Assembly (NCBI RefSeq): GCF_027409185.1 | Contig: NC_084478.1 | Span: 80,149,624 to 80,213,623, forward strand | Direction of reading: 5' to 3' | Source: Cynocephalus volans | Taxonomy: Eukaryota > Chordata > Mammalia > Dermoptera > Cynocephalidae | Length of the DNA: 64,000 nucleotides | Shown: in pieces, positions 39,026 through 51,189 of the stretch | How the letters are laid out: every line of letters starts with the position of its first letter | How positions within the stretch are numbered: position 1 is the stretch's first letter | Made by a program: the position numbers and the translations under genes | Notes under the pieces: model-generated | Seen by the model: only the letters and a program-made list of their open reading frames with translations | The model's database searches: none | Told to the model about the DNA's origin: nothing

Positions 39026-39874
39026 ACTAATTTTTGTCCCTTGCTTACTTCTAACATGGGGGAACTTCCTGTGGGTACCAGTACTTGAGCTCTGTGGTTG
39101 AGCTAAATTCATGCTTTGCTGCTGTTTCCCCAGGGAAGGCTTTTTGTGCAGCTCAGGGTTTAACAGTTGACCTTATAGGTACTTCTGGCTCTCTAGAGAC
39201 CTGGTGGTGCACCTGGGTTGTGTAGAAACTCTGATCTGGGCCTGAGTTTTCTCATCAAACTGCACCCCATGCAATTCTGCATTCCCGACCAGTCTCCTCT
39301 GAGTGGTCCTGCACTGATTGGGGGGTGGATTGGCTGTCCTTGCTGTGTCCCAGTGTTCTCCCAGCAGGCCCGTCTCCCCCACCGCCTGTGCTCCAAACAC
39401 TTCCCATGGGACGGGCCCTGCGCTGGTCCCTTGCGATGACTCACTGGCCTCTGAGTGGCTCCTTTTTTCAGTTGTTCTGGCTCCTCGCTCCTGCGTGGGT
39501 CCACGGGAACCCTATTAGTAGTTTTGCTGTCCTGGGGGCCGCCAAGGCCCTCTTCTCCCTTGCTGCCTCCAAGTAACTCCATCTGAAGGGCACAGCTGCG
39601 GCTTCTGACGGCTCCTGCTCTATGTGCTCAGCAGCTCCAGCATTAAAGCAGCCGCAGCCTGAAATGCTCAGAGCAGTTTTTTCTTTCTCTCCTCATGGTT
39701 TCTCCCATCTTCATGAACTTCGTAGGTCTCTCCTCCTCTTCCCCTGAGCTCCAGCGGCCCCAGCTTGGCTGATGTTACATTTTTATAGTTGTAAATTGGT
39801 TGATTTGTGGGAGAGAGTGATGCTGGGAACCATCTATTCTGCCATCTTGACCAGAACCTCATTCATCTCTGTTT

Positions 39875-41205
39875 AATGCACTTAAGACGGACATCACCAT
39901 ATGCACAAATGGGCACTGATATACTCACAAGAGTGCTCAGCACCTTTGCCTTTCACCATAGAACAGCATATAAAAGAATTAAAAATCCCTCCAGATGTGA
40001 GGTGGAGACTACTGAAGATCCACTGACCTCACACAGATTCCAGGAAGAGAATGGGACGTCTGCAGATAAATGGATGTTCACACTGGGAATAGCTGGAATG
40101 GGCTGAGGGGTGGAGGTGGGAAGGAACTATCAAAACCTGAAATAGGAGTCATCAACACACAGATGGTACTTGAAATCAAAAGTCATGTAAGTCATTTAGT
40201 AAGAGTGTTGCAGTGAGAAGACAACTGAGACTAGAATTCTGGGGAACATCTACAGAGGAAGAAGAGAAGCCAGAGAAAGAGAGTAAGAAGGAAAATCATG
40301 GGAGTCAAAGGAGGATAAATTTTTTAGAAGTGAGATTTGTTCATAGCATCAAATTCTACAGAGAAGTTCCTTCTGAAGTATGTTAGTTGGCTTTTCCAAT
40401 CTGAAAGGCACTTATGAGCATAATTAAAGCACTTTTAGTGGATGATGGGGGCAAAGGACAGATTGCAGCAGATTGACTTATGATGCAAAGTAAGGAAGTG
40501 GAGATAGTGAGTGGGGACTACTTTTTCTGAAAATCAGAATCTAGGCATTTCTTTTAAAAGTAGCAATATCATCTACCTTGTGTTAAATAACAAATGTACA
40601 GAAGGTGAGTATTAAAATTTCTTTCAATTTCAGCAAACTTGTGTTCCTTGGCTGTTGGGGTTATGAAGAGGGACAAGATGTGGCCACTCTCCCCGAGGTT
40701 CTCACAGGGTAGCAGGAGAGAGAGACATCGAGGTCCAGGAGCACAGAAGAGGAAACATAATTTCTATCAGAGAAAGGGACTGGGAATCTGAGAAGTTTTC
40801 ACAGAGGAAATCACATTAGAGCTGGGTTTTGAAAGAAGAACAGAAGTTCTCCTGGTAAAGAGAGGGGAGGGCATCCCAGGCAGAGGAACACATGAGCAAA
40901 GGCTGTGTCATGATTGGAGGTGTAACTGTTCAATGCAGCTAGACCGCAGGCTGCTAGGGGCTGGACTGTGAAGGGGGTCCTCTAGCCATGCTAAGGAGTT
41001 TGGATTTTATTCTGTAATATAGGTAATGGGAAGCCTTCAAAGGTTTGTTTTGTGTTTCTTGTTGTTGTTTTGTTTTGTTTTACTTTGTTTGCCAGATCAA
41101 TCACATGTCCAGAATTGGAAGGGTAAAACTGCAAGTGGGGAGACCATTGGAGAGACTTCCATAATTGTCTGAGCATGAAAGATGAGGGCCTGTTCCAAGA
41201 CAGTG
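39875..41205 (-). repeat. L2 LINE, antisense block
   Basis: Clear from about 40130: 'gagtcatcaacacacagatg', 'aattctggggaacatctaca', then 'attagagctgggttttgaaa', 'gcatcccaggcagaggaaca' and 'gctaaggagtttggatttta' in antisense L2 order. The part before 40130 is unassigned. Confidence 0.6.
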
Positions 41206-41309
41206 GCAAGATGTTGGGGAAGAATGAAACAAAAATAGAGAAATAAGGCAGGTGAGCTAATTTAGGAAATAAAGATAATGACTTGATTTTAGATTGATCA
41301 TAGTGAAAT

Positions 41310-41545
41310 TATTAAGCTCAGGCTCTGGAATCAGGAAATATCGTGGCTCTGCAACATTCCAGTTGTGTGACCTTAAACACTTTATTTAACATCTCTGAAC
41401 CTCAGCTTTCTCATCTGCAAAATGGGAATAATAAAATGCCTACCTTGTAAGATTGTTGTAAGATGTAAAGGAGATAATGCGTTGAAATGCTTAACACAAG
41501 ACTCCAAACAGAATAAGTACTCAATAAGTGTAAGCTATTATTATT
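41310..41545 (+). repeat. MIR SINE
   Basis: 'caggctctggaatcaggaaa', 'ccagttgtgtgaccttaaac', 'catctgcaaaatgggaataa' and 'taagtactcaataagtgtaa' match MIR in order. Confidence 0.88.
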
Positions 41546-41559
41546 AATGTTATTAATTG

Positions 41560-41700
41560 TACTGCAAGCTAAATTTCAGTGACTGGTGAAAATGTCCAGT
41601 AGGCAGTTGGAAATATGAATTGAATGCAAAAAGAAGCTATGGACCAGAGACTTCTGACTCACCTTATAGAGAGAGTAGATCTGTGAGAGCGGCTAAGCCT
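41560..41700 (-). repeat. L2 LINE fragment, antisense
   Basis: 'gaaaatgtccagtaggcagt' and 'ggaaatatgaattgaatgca' resemble the same antisense L2 series; it probably continues the block to its left, split by the MIR. Confidence 0.5.
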
Positions 41701-41999
41701 CTGTGGAGGGCAGAGGACTGAATTTTGCAGAATGTTCACATTGTGGTAGGAGAAAAAGTACAGAAAGTTAGTGACATGAGAGGGAAGGAGGTCCTTACCT
41801 TGGAGAAGACCTTTAAATTGCTAAACGCAGTGGCTTTATCTAAGTTCTCAGTCCCTGATACCTTTGCAGCATCAGATGCAAATGACCTCTTAAGGCTGCC
41901 TTTTAGAAATGCTCTTCTTCAGTTTTCAGGGTGTTCTGTTCTCTTCAGTCTTCTCTGACTATGCGTAGATGTCACAGATGAAAGCCTCATACAGCTTAC

Positions 42000-42090
42000 T
42001 CACTCCAACCTCCTCATTTGTAAAATGAGGAGACTACAGAGCCAGAAAATGGAAGTAGCTTGTTCAAGGTTCATAGTCAGTTGTTGCTTC
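42000..42090 (-). repeat. MIR fragment, antisense
   Basis: 'cctcatttgtaaaatgagga' followed by 'agcttgttcaaggttcatag' resembles an antisense MIR core. Confidence 0.5.
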
Positions 42091-42639
42091 CTCATCTTTT
42101 TTTTCTCCCTTTTCTTACTTTCCATGGTTCTTTGCTCTTTGCTGTCCTATATTCACTTCCTCTTTCTATAAACTCATCTGTTTGCATGGCTTCTAGTACT
42201 GCTTTTAGGCTTTTGATTGCCAGATTAGAATCTCCTGCCCTTCCCTCTCTTTAGAGCTGCTACTCCACCCTTCATAAGGTCAGCTAGATGTTCTGCTAAC
42301 ACCTCACGTTCGGCATGTCTGAGCATCATCTTCTCCCACAAGGCTAGCTTCCCTCTTTGACTCCACTATCCTATTAATGACACCTCCACTGTGCTAGTCA
42401 GCTAATCCCTTACCAAGTCTGGTAGATTAGTCATGTATAAATGTCCATGCAGTACAGTGGTTAAGCATATTTGAGTTGTAAGAGACCTTAAAGACACTTG
42501 TTTCTCCGAGCTTCACCTTTTTCAGAAGAAAAACATTGAGTCCCTGGAAGGTAAAGCCACACAGCCTATAAATGGAAGTCAAGGCTGGAACCCAGGGCTC
42601 TCAGAGCCCCGGTCCAATGTACTTGGTACTACACCATAC

Positions 42640-43460
42640 TGGCCGTTGCAGTCTCATTGGATCTGTCACTTCTTTTTCATCACTATTGCCACTTCCCTAC
42701 ATAAAATCCTTATGACCTCACACCTCATTAATGCAGCCGCCTACTTACCTTTGCAACCTCTCGTCTCTCCCATCCTGCCAAGTTAATCTCCCTAAAGCAT
42801 CATTTCCATCTTGTCATTCCCCTCATTGAAAAGCTTTTAGTGGTTCCTCATTGCCTACTAAATAAAATTCAAATTTCCAGGCCAGACATTAAAACTCCTC
42901 TGAAATCTGGTGCCAGCCCGCCTTTCTATGCCTTGTTACCCACACTACTACCCTTTTATACTTTCATACCGTGTGGCCCAGCCATGCCCAGTACTCTGTG
43001 TTCCTTGAACTGCCCATGTATTTTCATGCCCTGTTGCCTTTTTACATATTGTTTCCTCAACTTTGAGTGTTCTCAAAAAAAAAATCTTTGAGTGTTCTTC
43101 CTTTGATTTTCCTCCTATCAAATTCTTATTCATGTTTCAAGACTCAAGTCAAATGTCCTAGTGCATGAACACTTTTCAGATTCCCTTAGAATTAATCTCT
43201 GTGATAATGCATGTGACAGGACTTGCCATCATAGTTAGGTATTCAGGAAACATGAGTTCCCATCCCCCTTCCTTTCCTCACCTGTGCTCCCACAACCAAT
43301 TGCTAATACCTCTGTTTAACACTTATTTCACTTAGCTTGTATTAGAGATGGTTAAACAACCAGGGACACTTGTCTCATTCATCTTTGCAACCTCCATAGC
43401 CCCTAACAGAGTTCCTGGCACATATTAGGTACTTAACAAATATTTATTGAAGTGAAAACC
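42640..43460 (+). repeat. L2 LINE 3' part, sense
   Basis: 'ttaatctccctaaagcatca', 'tggttcctcattgcctacta', 'cctctgaaatctggtgccag', 'caagactcaagtcaaatgtc' and the terminal 'ctggcacatattaggtactt' plus 'aacaaatatttattgaa' follow L2 in order. Confidence 0.8.
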
Positions 43461-43863
43461 GTGGAGCCAAGTCTTTAGACATCATCTCATTAGTAATTCA
43501 TCAAGGCCAGCTCCTGTTGCTGAACATGGAATGACATGTTGAGAGAAGAGAAATCTGGGAAACCTTGTTAGTAGATCTCCAACAATGTGCTTTGGAGCAG
43601 CCTCGATAACTTTCAACCTGACAGTTTGCTTGGGGCTGATGAGGTAGGAAGGGTGACAGCTCAGAAAAGATTCTTGTCCACACGTTCTTTAAAATAAGCT
43701 GAGGTCAATGCAAGCCCATCATCCCCAGCCAGTGGGTTACAAGTAGATGGAGAGAGCAGTGTCTGGTGCTGAAGAGGTGAGGGGTGGAAGCAGAAGCTCT
43801 TTGGAGCCATTTGTAGAAGAAGGCTACCACAACCCAGAAATTAATCTTTCCCTGGAAAGGGAT

Positions 43864-43867
<4 letters not shown>

Positions 43868-43902
<35 letters not shown>

Positions 43903-44027
43903 TCCTTTTCGTGACCGGCACTCAACTAGTGAGTGCACCGGCCAGTCCTATATAGGATCCGAACCCGCGGCGGGAGCGTCGCAGCGCTCCCAGCGCTGCA
44001 CTCTACCAAGTGCGCCACGGGCTCGGC
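43868..44027 (-). mobile_element. tRNA-derived SINE, CpG-rich subfamily, antisense
   Basis: On the minus strand it reads GGGCCGAGCCCGTGGCGCAC, then 'gtagagtgcagcgctgggag', then GGTTCGGATCCTATATAGG, ending in a long A tail (43868-43901 as T's). A 17-bp duplication CCTGGAAAGGGATTCTT lies at 43851-43867 and 44028-44044. The high CpG content and intact tail point to a recent insertion. The right part 'actggccggtgcactcacta' echoes the second unit of the dimeric SINE. Confidence 0.92.
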
Positions 44028-44309
44028 CCTGGAAAGGGATTCTTGACTGAGCTCCCTGGATCATTTCCCTTAGAAGAGTGGGTAACTATGATGGGTGATG
44101 TAGGCCAAGTAGGTTGCCATGTGTGACAAACCTTTATGGTCTCTCAGTAGCAGGGTCTATTCCAGGCCATTCTGGACACAGCTTTTAGCTAAGGCTGCTG
44201 TGCAAATCATTCCAATTCTGCAAGTGCCGCCTGGGATATGGCCAAGATAAAAAGATGACTGCATTTTCATGCTGACAGTTTAAGGACAGCTTGAAGTCGT
44301 TTCGTTGTT

Positions 44310-45000
44310 GGCCACCTCCATTCATTCATTCAATCGTCATTCATCAAACTTATTCTAAATACCTACAATGCACCAAGTACATAGGTGCTGATACAGAGAT
44401 GAATGGTTCCTGTCCTTAAAAAGTATTTTGTCTAATGGAGTAGACACATAAGTAAACAGACAATACAGTAGGTTATGATATGTGCTTTCACAGAAATATA
44501 CAGGGCAGAGGAGAAGGAAAGGGATAAAAAAAAGTGGAAGGAATAAAAACTAAACTCTTGAATTTTGCACAAAAGGCCACTGACTACCTCTCACATTCCT
44601 CAGCCTTTGTATGTGAAGGGCAGAATATATGAGCTGAGTTTTGAAGAATAAAAAAGAGTTGGTAAAGAAATCAGGAAGTGGTATTATAGGTGTTAATAAT
44701 GATTGTCTCTGGGTGGTAGTGTTACAGACTGTTTTATTTTCATCCATATGTTTTTTTGGATTTTCCAGTTTTTCTATAAAGAACATGCATTGCTTGTGTA
44801 ACCAGCAAATATATAAATTAATATATAAGGGAAAAAAATCAAAGGATGAGAAAGTTTCAAGAAGTTGAGAGTGGTCAACTGTATCAAACACCCAAGAGAG
44901 GTCCAGTAAGACTAGTTCTGAAGAGTGGCCATGGGATTTAGCAACAAGGTGACCTTAACGAAAACTATTTCAATGGAGTGGGGAGTTGAGGCGGAAGACA
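44310..45000 (-). repeat. L2 LINE, antisense
   Basis: 'tgcaccaagtacataggtgc', 'gagatgaatggttcctgtcc' and, further right, 'gagtggtcaactgtatcaaa' with 'agaggtccagtaagactagt' match antisense L2 phrases. Confidence 0.6.
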
Positions 45001-46697
45001 GGTTGGAGTGGAGTTAAAGAGCGAATGGGAGATGAAGAAGTGTAGACGGCAAGTGTAGAAGTGTCTTTCAAAAAACTCGGTTAAGTAGGATAAGAGAGGG
45101 CAGAAGCCTGGTTTAATATACCATCCAGTTTGGGAATCCCATGATGTGTGTTGGCTTTGAGCACCCTGTAGAAAGGTAGGTTATGAAGGTCTTCTGACAT
45201 CCAGATTTTCAGTGTAAAGGCTACAGCACAGTGTGAAATCAAAAGTGGCAGCCAGTTCAGGGCATCAACATCAGAATTGCTCTTTCAGGCTCAGAGACAA
45301 ACTCATCTTCATTAAAACAGAGCAAAACACTTCAATGCTGTATATGTAGCCACATAATTTAGAGTGTGGATTAATCCTTGGAAAAGAGTCCCCCAAAAAG
45401 CTCATGATGAGTATGAAGTAGTTGGAGACGTTCTTGTGACTCATGTGATAACAGTGAGGGTTTCTTTATCAATGCATGGAGCTCAGTTCCATAGAAAATA
45501 TTGTTTCTCTAGGACTGAGTCAAACCTCAGTGTATTCTGTGGCTCAGCCCAGCCCCGATGCTGTGAGGTGAAATGTCAGCAGTGAGAAAGAGCAGTTTAT
45601 GTTTATTGTAAAGCACTAGCTCAGATTCAGAAATCAATAACTGCTTGACATTCTGCAAAGCGTCCTCATTCTGGCAAATCCGATGCTGCTGAACACCTAT
45701 TTCCTAGGAGACAATGAAGTAGCTCAATTATCCTTGTCTTTTGTAGGAGGAAATCCCTTATTCTGGATGTGTCTGCTTCTGGAGTGAGCAGAGGGAGGAG
45801 GATCCTAGGGGCATCCAACTAGAAGAGGTTTTCACCTGAGGAGGCCCAGGGCAGCAAAGCCATAGAAGAGAACCATAATCTTCAATCAAAGGGCAAAGCA
45901 AGGATGGAAATAGAAGGGAGACAAAAATCTTTGGAACAGATTAAAGAGCATAGGTTAGTTAGAAGATGGATGTAAAGAATGAAGATGTATTAGAGCTCCT
46001 GTTTTGTAGGTGCTCAAAGCCTGTTGCAGCAACTAATATGACAGTTTAAACAAGATGTACAGGACAGTATCCGATCTTCACCTGAGTCACACACCCCCAC
46101 CCCCACTGTATAGTTTGGGGTTGGAGCTGAGCTGGCACAAAGCATTAAGGATAGGAGATAAGGTTGGACTCAAGTTCTTATGTGTGCCTGTCTGGCCACA
46201 GTTCTCTCCCTGGATGAGGTGCTGGAATCCACCTTGGTGGAGCTCTCCAGGAGTCCCTGTAATCACACACTCTGGCTCCCTATCTCTGATAGGGTTGATG
46301 GATATGCATGGACAAGGAGGTCGGGCACTTCAGGCAGAAGGCAATGGAGTTCATGATTTCAGATATCTGAATGAGCCTAGCAAATCAGTCCTCGAATTTG
46401 CAGCAGGGTTGGCTGGGGCAGATGGAGTATGAGGAAAACCACGTGAGTTTCCTGCCAGGACAGTCCACTGTCCCTCCTATGAGCAGTACTTGTCAGCAGA
46501 AGCTTTGGCCTGCAGGGTGTCATCAGCAGTCTGGCACCCCCTGGGTATTGACCTGTTAGTGCTGGTGGTTCAGGGAAGTAGCAGGAGCAGTGGTTGCAAT
46601 TACGGAGGCAGGGGAAGTCTGGATGAGGCATTCATGGTGTTATTGGAAAACTTGGCTGACAGAAGGAGAGCAAGGGAATCCAAAGATTCTTTCAACA
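45001..46697. other. Intergenic, nothing recognised
   Basis: No repeat or gene that I can support. A long open frame at 46055-46432 shows no family resemblance. Confidence 0.5.
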
Positions 46698-46713
46698 GAA
46701 AGGATGAGCACCA

Positions 46714-46817
46714 GGGCCGGCCCATGGCTCACTCAGGAGAGTGTGATGCTGACAACACCAAGCCAAGGGTTAAGATCCCCTTACCGGTCATCTTTTTTTT
46801 TAAAAAAAAAAAAAAAA
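46714..46817 (+). mobile_element. tRNA-Ile-derived SINE with three copies of its target repeat
   Basis: A short SINE made of the first-unit head (GGGCCGGCCCATGGCTCACT) joined to a second-unit end ('gatccccttaccggtcatct'), with a T8A16 tail. The target sequence GAAAGGATGAGCACCAG occurs before it (46698-46714), after it (46819-46835) and a third time at 46853-46869, the last two separated by a GAAA-rich spacer. Confidence 0.88.
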
Positions 46818-46870
46818 GGAAAGGATGAGCACCAGAAAAAGAAAGAAAGAAAGAAAGGATGAGCACCAGG

Positions 46871-48756
46871 GCTTCTATTCAGGGTGTGGTTTACATATTT
46901 TATTGGATCATCAGTTCGAGGAGGTGGACAATGGACCAGTAGATTTCTATTTGGAAGAGCTGGAAAAAAATCTCCTGTATACACAACGTGATTTCAGTGA
47001 TGGCTGTGTATACAAAGAAAGAAAACTGGAAGGAAATGTACTTAACTATTAACAGCTTAATGGGCAGGGTGTTGCCTCATCAGGTTGGCTGCCCAAACAT
47101 GGACTATTAGCATATCAAGCTCGATTCTTCTGTGTACTCTTTGCCTCACCCTTCAAACTTGACACTTGGCCCCATTTTTCTGGCTCTGATCCGACCTCCT
47201 CTCTGATTGCTCACCCTAGCACACTACCTCTAACTCCCCTGGGTAAATATCCAGGATTGGATTCAATCTGGGAGCTTCTTACCCCTGTGCTGTTCCATAG
47301 GTCCTACGGTGCACTACACCCCCAAAGGCAGAAAGAGCAGGAGATTATTAACACAGGATCCCAAAAGCTCCAATTTCCCATTTCACTTTTTTCACTTAGC
47401 TCCCTGGTCTAGTGAAAGGATGTGAACTTTCTGGAGTCTTGTGCAATCACAGCCTCTGTTGGTCCAATGATCAGATATCAGTGAAATATAGGACCATTCC
47501 TCAAATCCCAGGAATTAGGGTCTTCATAAAACACAAGAACAGGGGCAAAATGAATTCCAAATTGCAGGGAGTAGGTACGGTGCTGCTTAAGGCCCTCATT
47601 CTCAGTAGATCGAGAGGCTCCAAGAAGCACCACCTCACTTTTAGACTTTACTACTGGCTGACTATGTAGGACTGGCTTTAGGATATTTCATGCCATTAGG
47701 TTTGGGAGGGGGGGGCGTGGAACAAGTTTTCTTTTGTTCCCCACTCCAGACTGTCCTTGGAGCAAAAGGTATATGCCTAACTATCAAGTGAATTGGCTCA
47801 CTAGCTGCGTACAGTTGTTCAGAAACTCCCCTGGAAAAATATTGATAACTCCCTCTAGTTGGCCTCTTCTAAGAATATGAATTACAGGACACTGATTAAT
47901 TTGTGTAATTATGTGGCCTTTTGAAAAGGGTTTGTGAAAAACAATGCCAATTATGAACATAGGACCACTTCCATCTTTCCCTAGCTGCCCTTACTGGGAA
48001 CAGTTTGCATAACCTTCCACAGCCTGAGCTGGGGTGGGGACTTTTGAAAAGTTCTGCAGATTTTCAGGGTCAGCCATTTCCTTAATCCTATGGAGTCATT
48101 TGGAAAGAGTTTTGCCTTTGTGTCATAAGCAACATTTATATTAAAGAAATCAAAGGCTGTCCCTTTGATTTCTGAGCCATACAGCAATGCTGTCTCATTG
48201 ATCAAAGCCATACAAAATGCCACATTTTGTTCGGTAATGAGGCCCAGGGGTGGGCAGGATGATGGGCTCCACATGCGAGGCAGTGCTGCGGCATGCCATC
48301 CGAGAAAGCCTCAAGATCGCCGTTGCTGAGGCAGCCGCCACTACTCCATGATATAATGAGCGGAGCTCTCCCCAGGCTGCTGATTCCATTTATGAGGTCC
48401 GAAGCTTTGAACTATGACCACGTCACTGGTAAGACATGCTCTTAAATAATGTGATCAGTTTCTTCCATCAACTCTCCTGGTCTTGGGTGGAACAGGAATG
48501 GGGAAAGCACTAGTTCGGGCTGATGTTTGAGCCATGCCAGAGACAGGAGGCTTATGTTTAGGGTCTCTTACCTTGCATGTGTCAAGCTCTAATGAAGATC
48601 TCCCTGAACGCATCCCAGGAAATAAGCAGGCTGATGCAGCTTTTTAAAATATTCCCCCAAAACATTCATTGTAAGAAGAAAGTCTGCTTAGAATTCAAGG
48701 TAGCAGCTGAATTCAGCTGCTTACCAGGAACAAATGGATTTATATTGTTTGCTGTA
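46871..48756. other. Intergenic, nothing recognised
   Basis: Unique-looking sequence. A CpG-containing block at about 48240-48350 stands out in composition but matches nothing I know. Confidence 0.5.
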
Positions 48757-48850
48757 GTTTTCCTCTCCTCCTCTCCATTCCATTTTCCCTCCCTTCTTTA
48801 CCCTTCTCTCCCCTCCCTTCTCTCTCCTCTCCTCTTTCTCTCTCTCTCAG
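48757..48850. repeat. Pyrimidine-rich (CT)n-like tract
   Basis: Nearly all C and T on the + strand, ending in (CT)n just before the next SINE. Confidence 0.85.
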
Positions 48851-48874
48851 CACCCCACGCAGATGTGCTCAAGT

Positions 48875-49050
48875 TGGGCCGGCCTGTGGCTCACTCGGGA
48901 GAGTGTGGTGCTGATAACACCAAGGCCACGGGTTCGGATCCCATATAGGGATGGCCGGTTAGCTCACTGGGTGAGCGTGGTGCTGACAACACCAAATCAA
49001 GGGTTAAGATCCCCTTACCGGTCATCTTTAAAAAAAAAAAAAAAAGAAGA
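48875..49050 (+). mobile_element. tRNA-Ile-derived SINE, dimer
   Basis: Complete dimer very similar to the copy at 38475, with a perfect 14-bp duplication AGATGTGCTCAAGT at 48861-48874 and 49051-49064. The A tail ends in GAAGA. Confidence 0.94.
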
Positions 49051-49309
49051 AGATGTGCTCAAGTAGCAGTAAACAGGCAGCAAACAGGTCAATTCTAGCA
49101 ATAGTATCTTTTTTACAGCTACAAACTACTCAAATAGACTTCCTGTAGCCTAGAACTACAAGCACCCCAAAGAAACCCTCCCAGAACTCCAAGGAACAAT
49201 GAGTACACACTAATATTGACCTGTAGTTTCCCCTCCTAGGAGCTCTGCTTTAGGAGCTCTCTCTTCTGGTCAAACAGGTCTGCCAACCATTCTCTAAACA
49301 CATGTCACA

Positions 49310-49540
49310 GCTTCCTGTCACCTGGAAAGTTTGGCCCCTCCATCTCCTTTATGACCCAAGTTCAACTCTGCCTCGTCCATTAAACCTAGCCTTTTCTCCT
49401 ATGCCTGAATTTCTTCTGGCACCTCATATCTGCATATGGCATTTAGGAGATACTCCCTTGTTGTAGTTACTCAGGTGCATGTCTCATCTCTCCTGTTAGC
49501 TTAGAACTTTTGGAATCAGGGACCACTTCTTACTCAGATT
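49310..49540 (+). repeat. Probable L2 LINE fragment, sense
   Basis: 'tatgacccaagttcaactct', 'catctctcctgttagcttag' and 'gaatcagggaccacttctta' resemble L2 3' sequence. Confidence 0.45.
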
Positions 49541-49569
49541 CTCAATAGGACCCGCAAAGCTCATCAGTT

Positions 49570-49815
49570 TTGATGTAGTGGTAAAGCGAACCAGTCCCAG
49601 AGCCAGCCTGCCAGGGTTCAAATCTGGCTTTGTTACTTACTGGCTGGGTGACCTCAGTTATGTCACTTAACCTCTGTGTGCCTTAATTCCCCTGTGACAT
49701 GGGAATATTAATAGTGCCTACTCCACAGGGTTATTTTGAGGATCAAAGTAATAGTTGCAAAACACTTTGAACATTGCCTTTCATACATTAAGTACTCAAG
49801 AAATACTAGTCCTCC
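49570..49815 (+). repeat. MIR SINE
   Basis: Long, well-preserved copy: 'gtggtaaagcgaaccagtcc', 'ccagggttcaaatctggctt', 'cacttaacctctgtgtgcct' and 'cctactccacagggttattt'. Confidence 0.9.
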
Positions 49816-49949
49816 TTATCCACTCCAATCTGTACTCTCAGCGGGAATCACCAAGGACCAAAGAATGGCATTCAGCCTGTCCCCACCATGATGTCTAGCT
49901 CAGTTTTGCCTTACACCAAGTTTACGAGACACTCACTGAAGGAATTCCC

Positions 49950-50420
49950 TGTCTGACTTTAACCTATCTGGTGGTTTCTTCCATAGCCACCCACCATGGT
50001 CCTGCCCCCTTACTGTTTCCCAGACACACCTTGTTCATTCCTGCACTGCACCTTTATTCACACGTCCTCCTCCCTGGAATGCCTGCCCTACCTTTCCCCT
50101 TCCCATCTCCTACCCATCTTTTACTTCTCCACTCAAACTTCACCTCCTTTAGGAAGCCTTCCCTGATTACTTCAGTTTACTCTCATCTTCCCCTTCTTTG
50201 AACTCCCTCAGCCATCAAAGACAGACCCACGTAATTGAACACACTGATATTTTTCACAGCAATTTCTTGGGTCTTAGTCCTGTCTCCTCAGGAAGTTGAT
50301 AAATTCCTTAAGAACAGTTGAGATGTTTTTCCCTCCTCTTCCATTTGCCCCTGGCTCATAGCCCTGTGCTGGGTTCCCAGTAGGTGTCCAGTAAAGACTT
50401 ATCGATTTATGTATCTATAT
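49950..50420 (+). repeat. L2 LINE 3' part, sense
   Basis: 'cctccctggaatgcctgccc', 'ctcaaacttcacctccttta', 'ggaagccttccctgattact' and terminal 'cccagtaggtgtccagtaaa' are L2 hallmarks. Confidence 0.8.
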
Positions 50421-51189
50421 GCCCAGGTTTGGCCAAGGGAAGCTGAAGTCCTGGCTATTTTTCTGGTAGTGAGCTCAAGCTAGGGTGAAGAGCATAAGGC
50501 AAGGACCAGTTTCTGCTGACTTCACTTTTTCATTTGCTGCCACTCAAGCCACAAAATTAGCAGGGTCTTTAGGTAAGCCCTCAGTGGTGGAGACCTTGAA
50601 ACTAGACTGATCCCTCAGTTAATGGTTGACATTTTCTATTTATCTTAATGATTGCCAAGATTCATTGCTTCACATGGTACACTTTGCAATTCAACTGCCT
50701 TGTCCCCGAGGGTAGAAGGCAATTTCTGAGGAGGTTTTAGGGCTCTGGAATGCGACTGGAAATACATTGATCTGTCACCAGCCACTCAGGACATAGACAA
50801 TAAGCAGGTCACCAAAGGGTACCCTGATACTTTCACATGAGTGGGAAACACTGCCATCCCCCATGTCGATCTCAGGTGCCAGTAGGCATCGCCCATGGCT
50901 TTTTTCTCCCCACTGCCATATAGTTTTTGAGGCTGGGAGCTGGAAGGGATGGCAGGGATGGGGTCAAGTGCAGGAGGCCACTCTGTAGCTTGCCCACACA
51001 GTGGATCTACCTAAGGCCCAGGGGCGGGGGAAGGCTGACGGACATGGAGGAGTCCAGGGCCAGTTCAGTGTCCCAGATAGTCTAAACATGGATGACAATG
51101 ATGCTTCTCTCCCTCTGGGACAGGGCAGTGACTCCAGGCTATGTGATCTCTCTCTCTCCAAACCCATTGGGAGCTCCAGGGATCAATTC
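50421..51189. other. Intergenic, upstream of the putative GJB1 P1 promoter
   Basis: No repeat or gene recognised. Part of it may be promoter-proximal sequence for GJB1. Confidence 0.5.

Larger units (their letters stand above)
38138..39858 (-). mobile_element. L1-like retroposon, antisense, lacking ORFs
   Basis: On the minus strand it begins GGTTCTGGTCAAGATGGCAG at 39858, the style of an L1 5' UTR start, and ends near 38140 with an A-rich tail after 'tgtataatcaattttgattc' and AATAAA. Imperfect duplications (TCATTCATCTC plus GTTT) lie at about 38122-38137 and 39859-39874. Between the ends there is GC-rich 5' UTR-like sequence with about 80-bp tandem repeats, then a 3' UTR-like part; no ORF1 or ORF2 sequence is visible. 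It may be an internally deleted L1 or a non-autonomous derivative. A SINE is inserted at 38475-38642. Confidence 0.6.

Noticed and set aside
46055-46432. 125-codon open frame in intergenic DNA
   Set aside because: No family resemblance, no splice or promoter context; length is within chance expectation.
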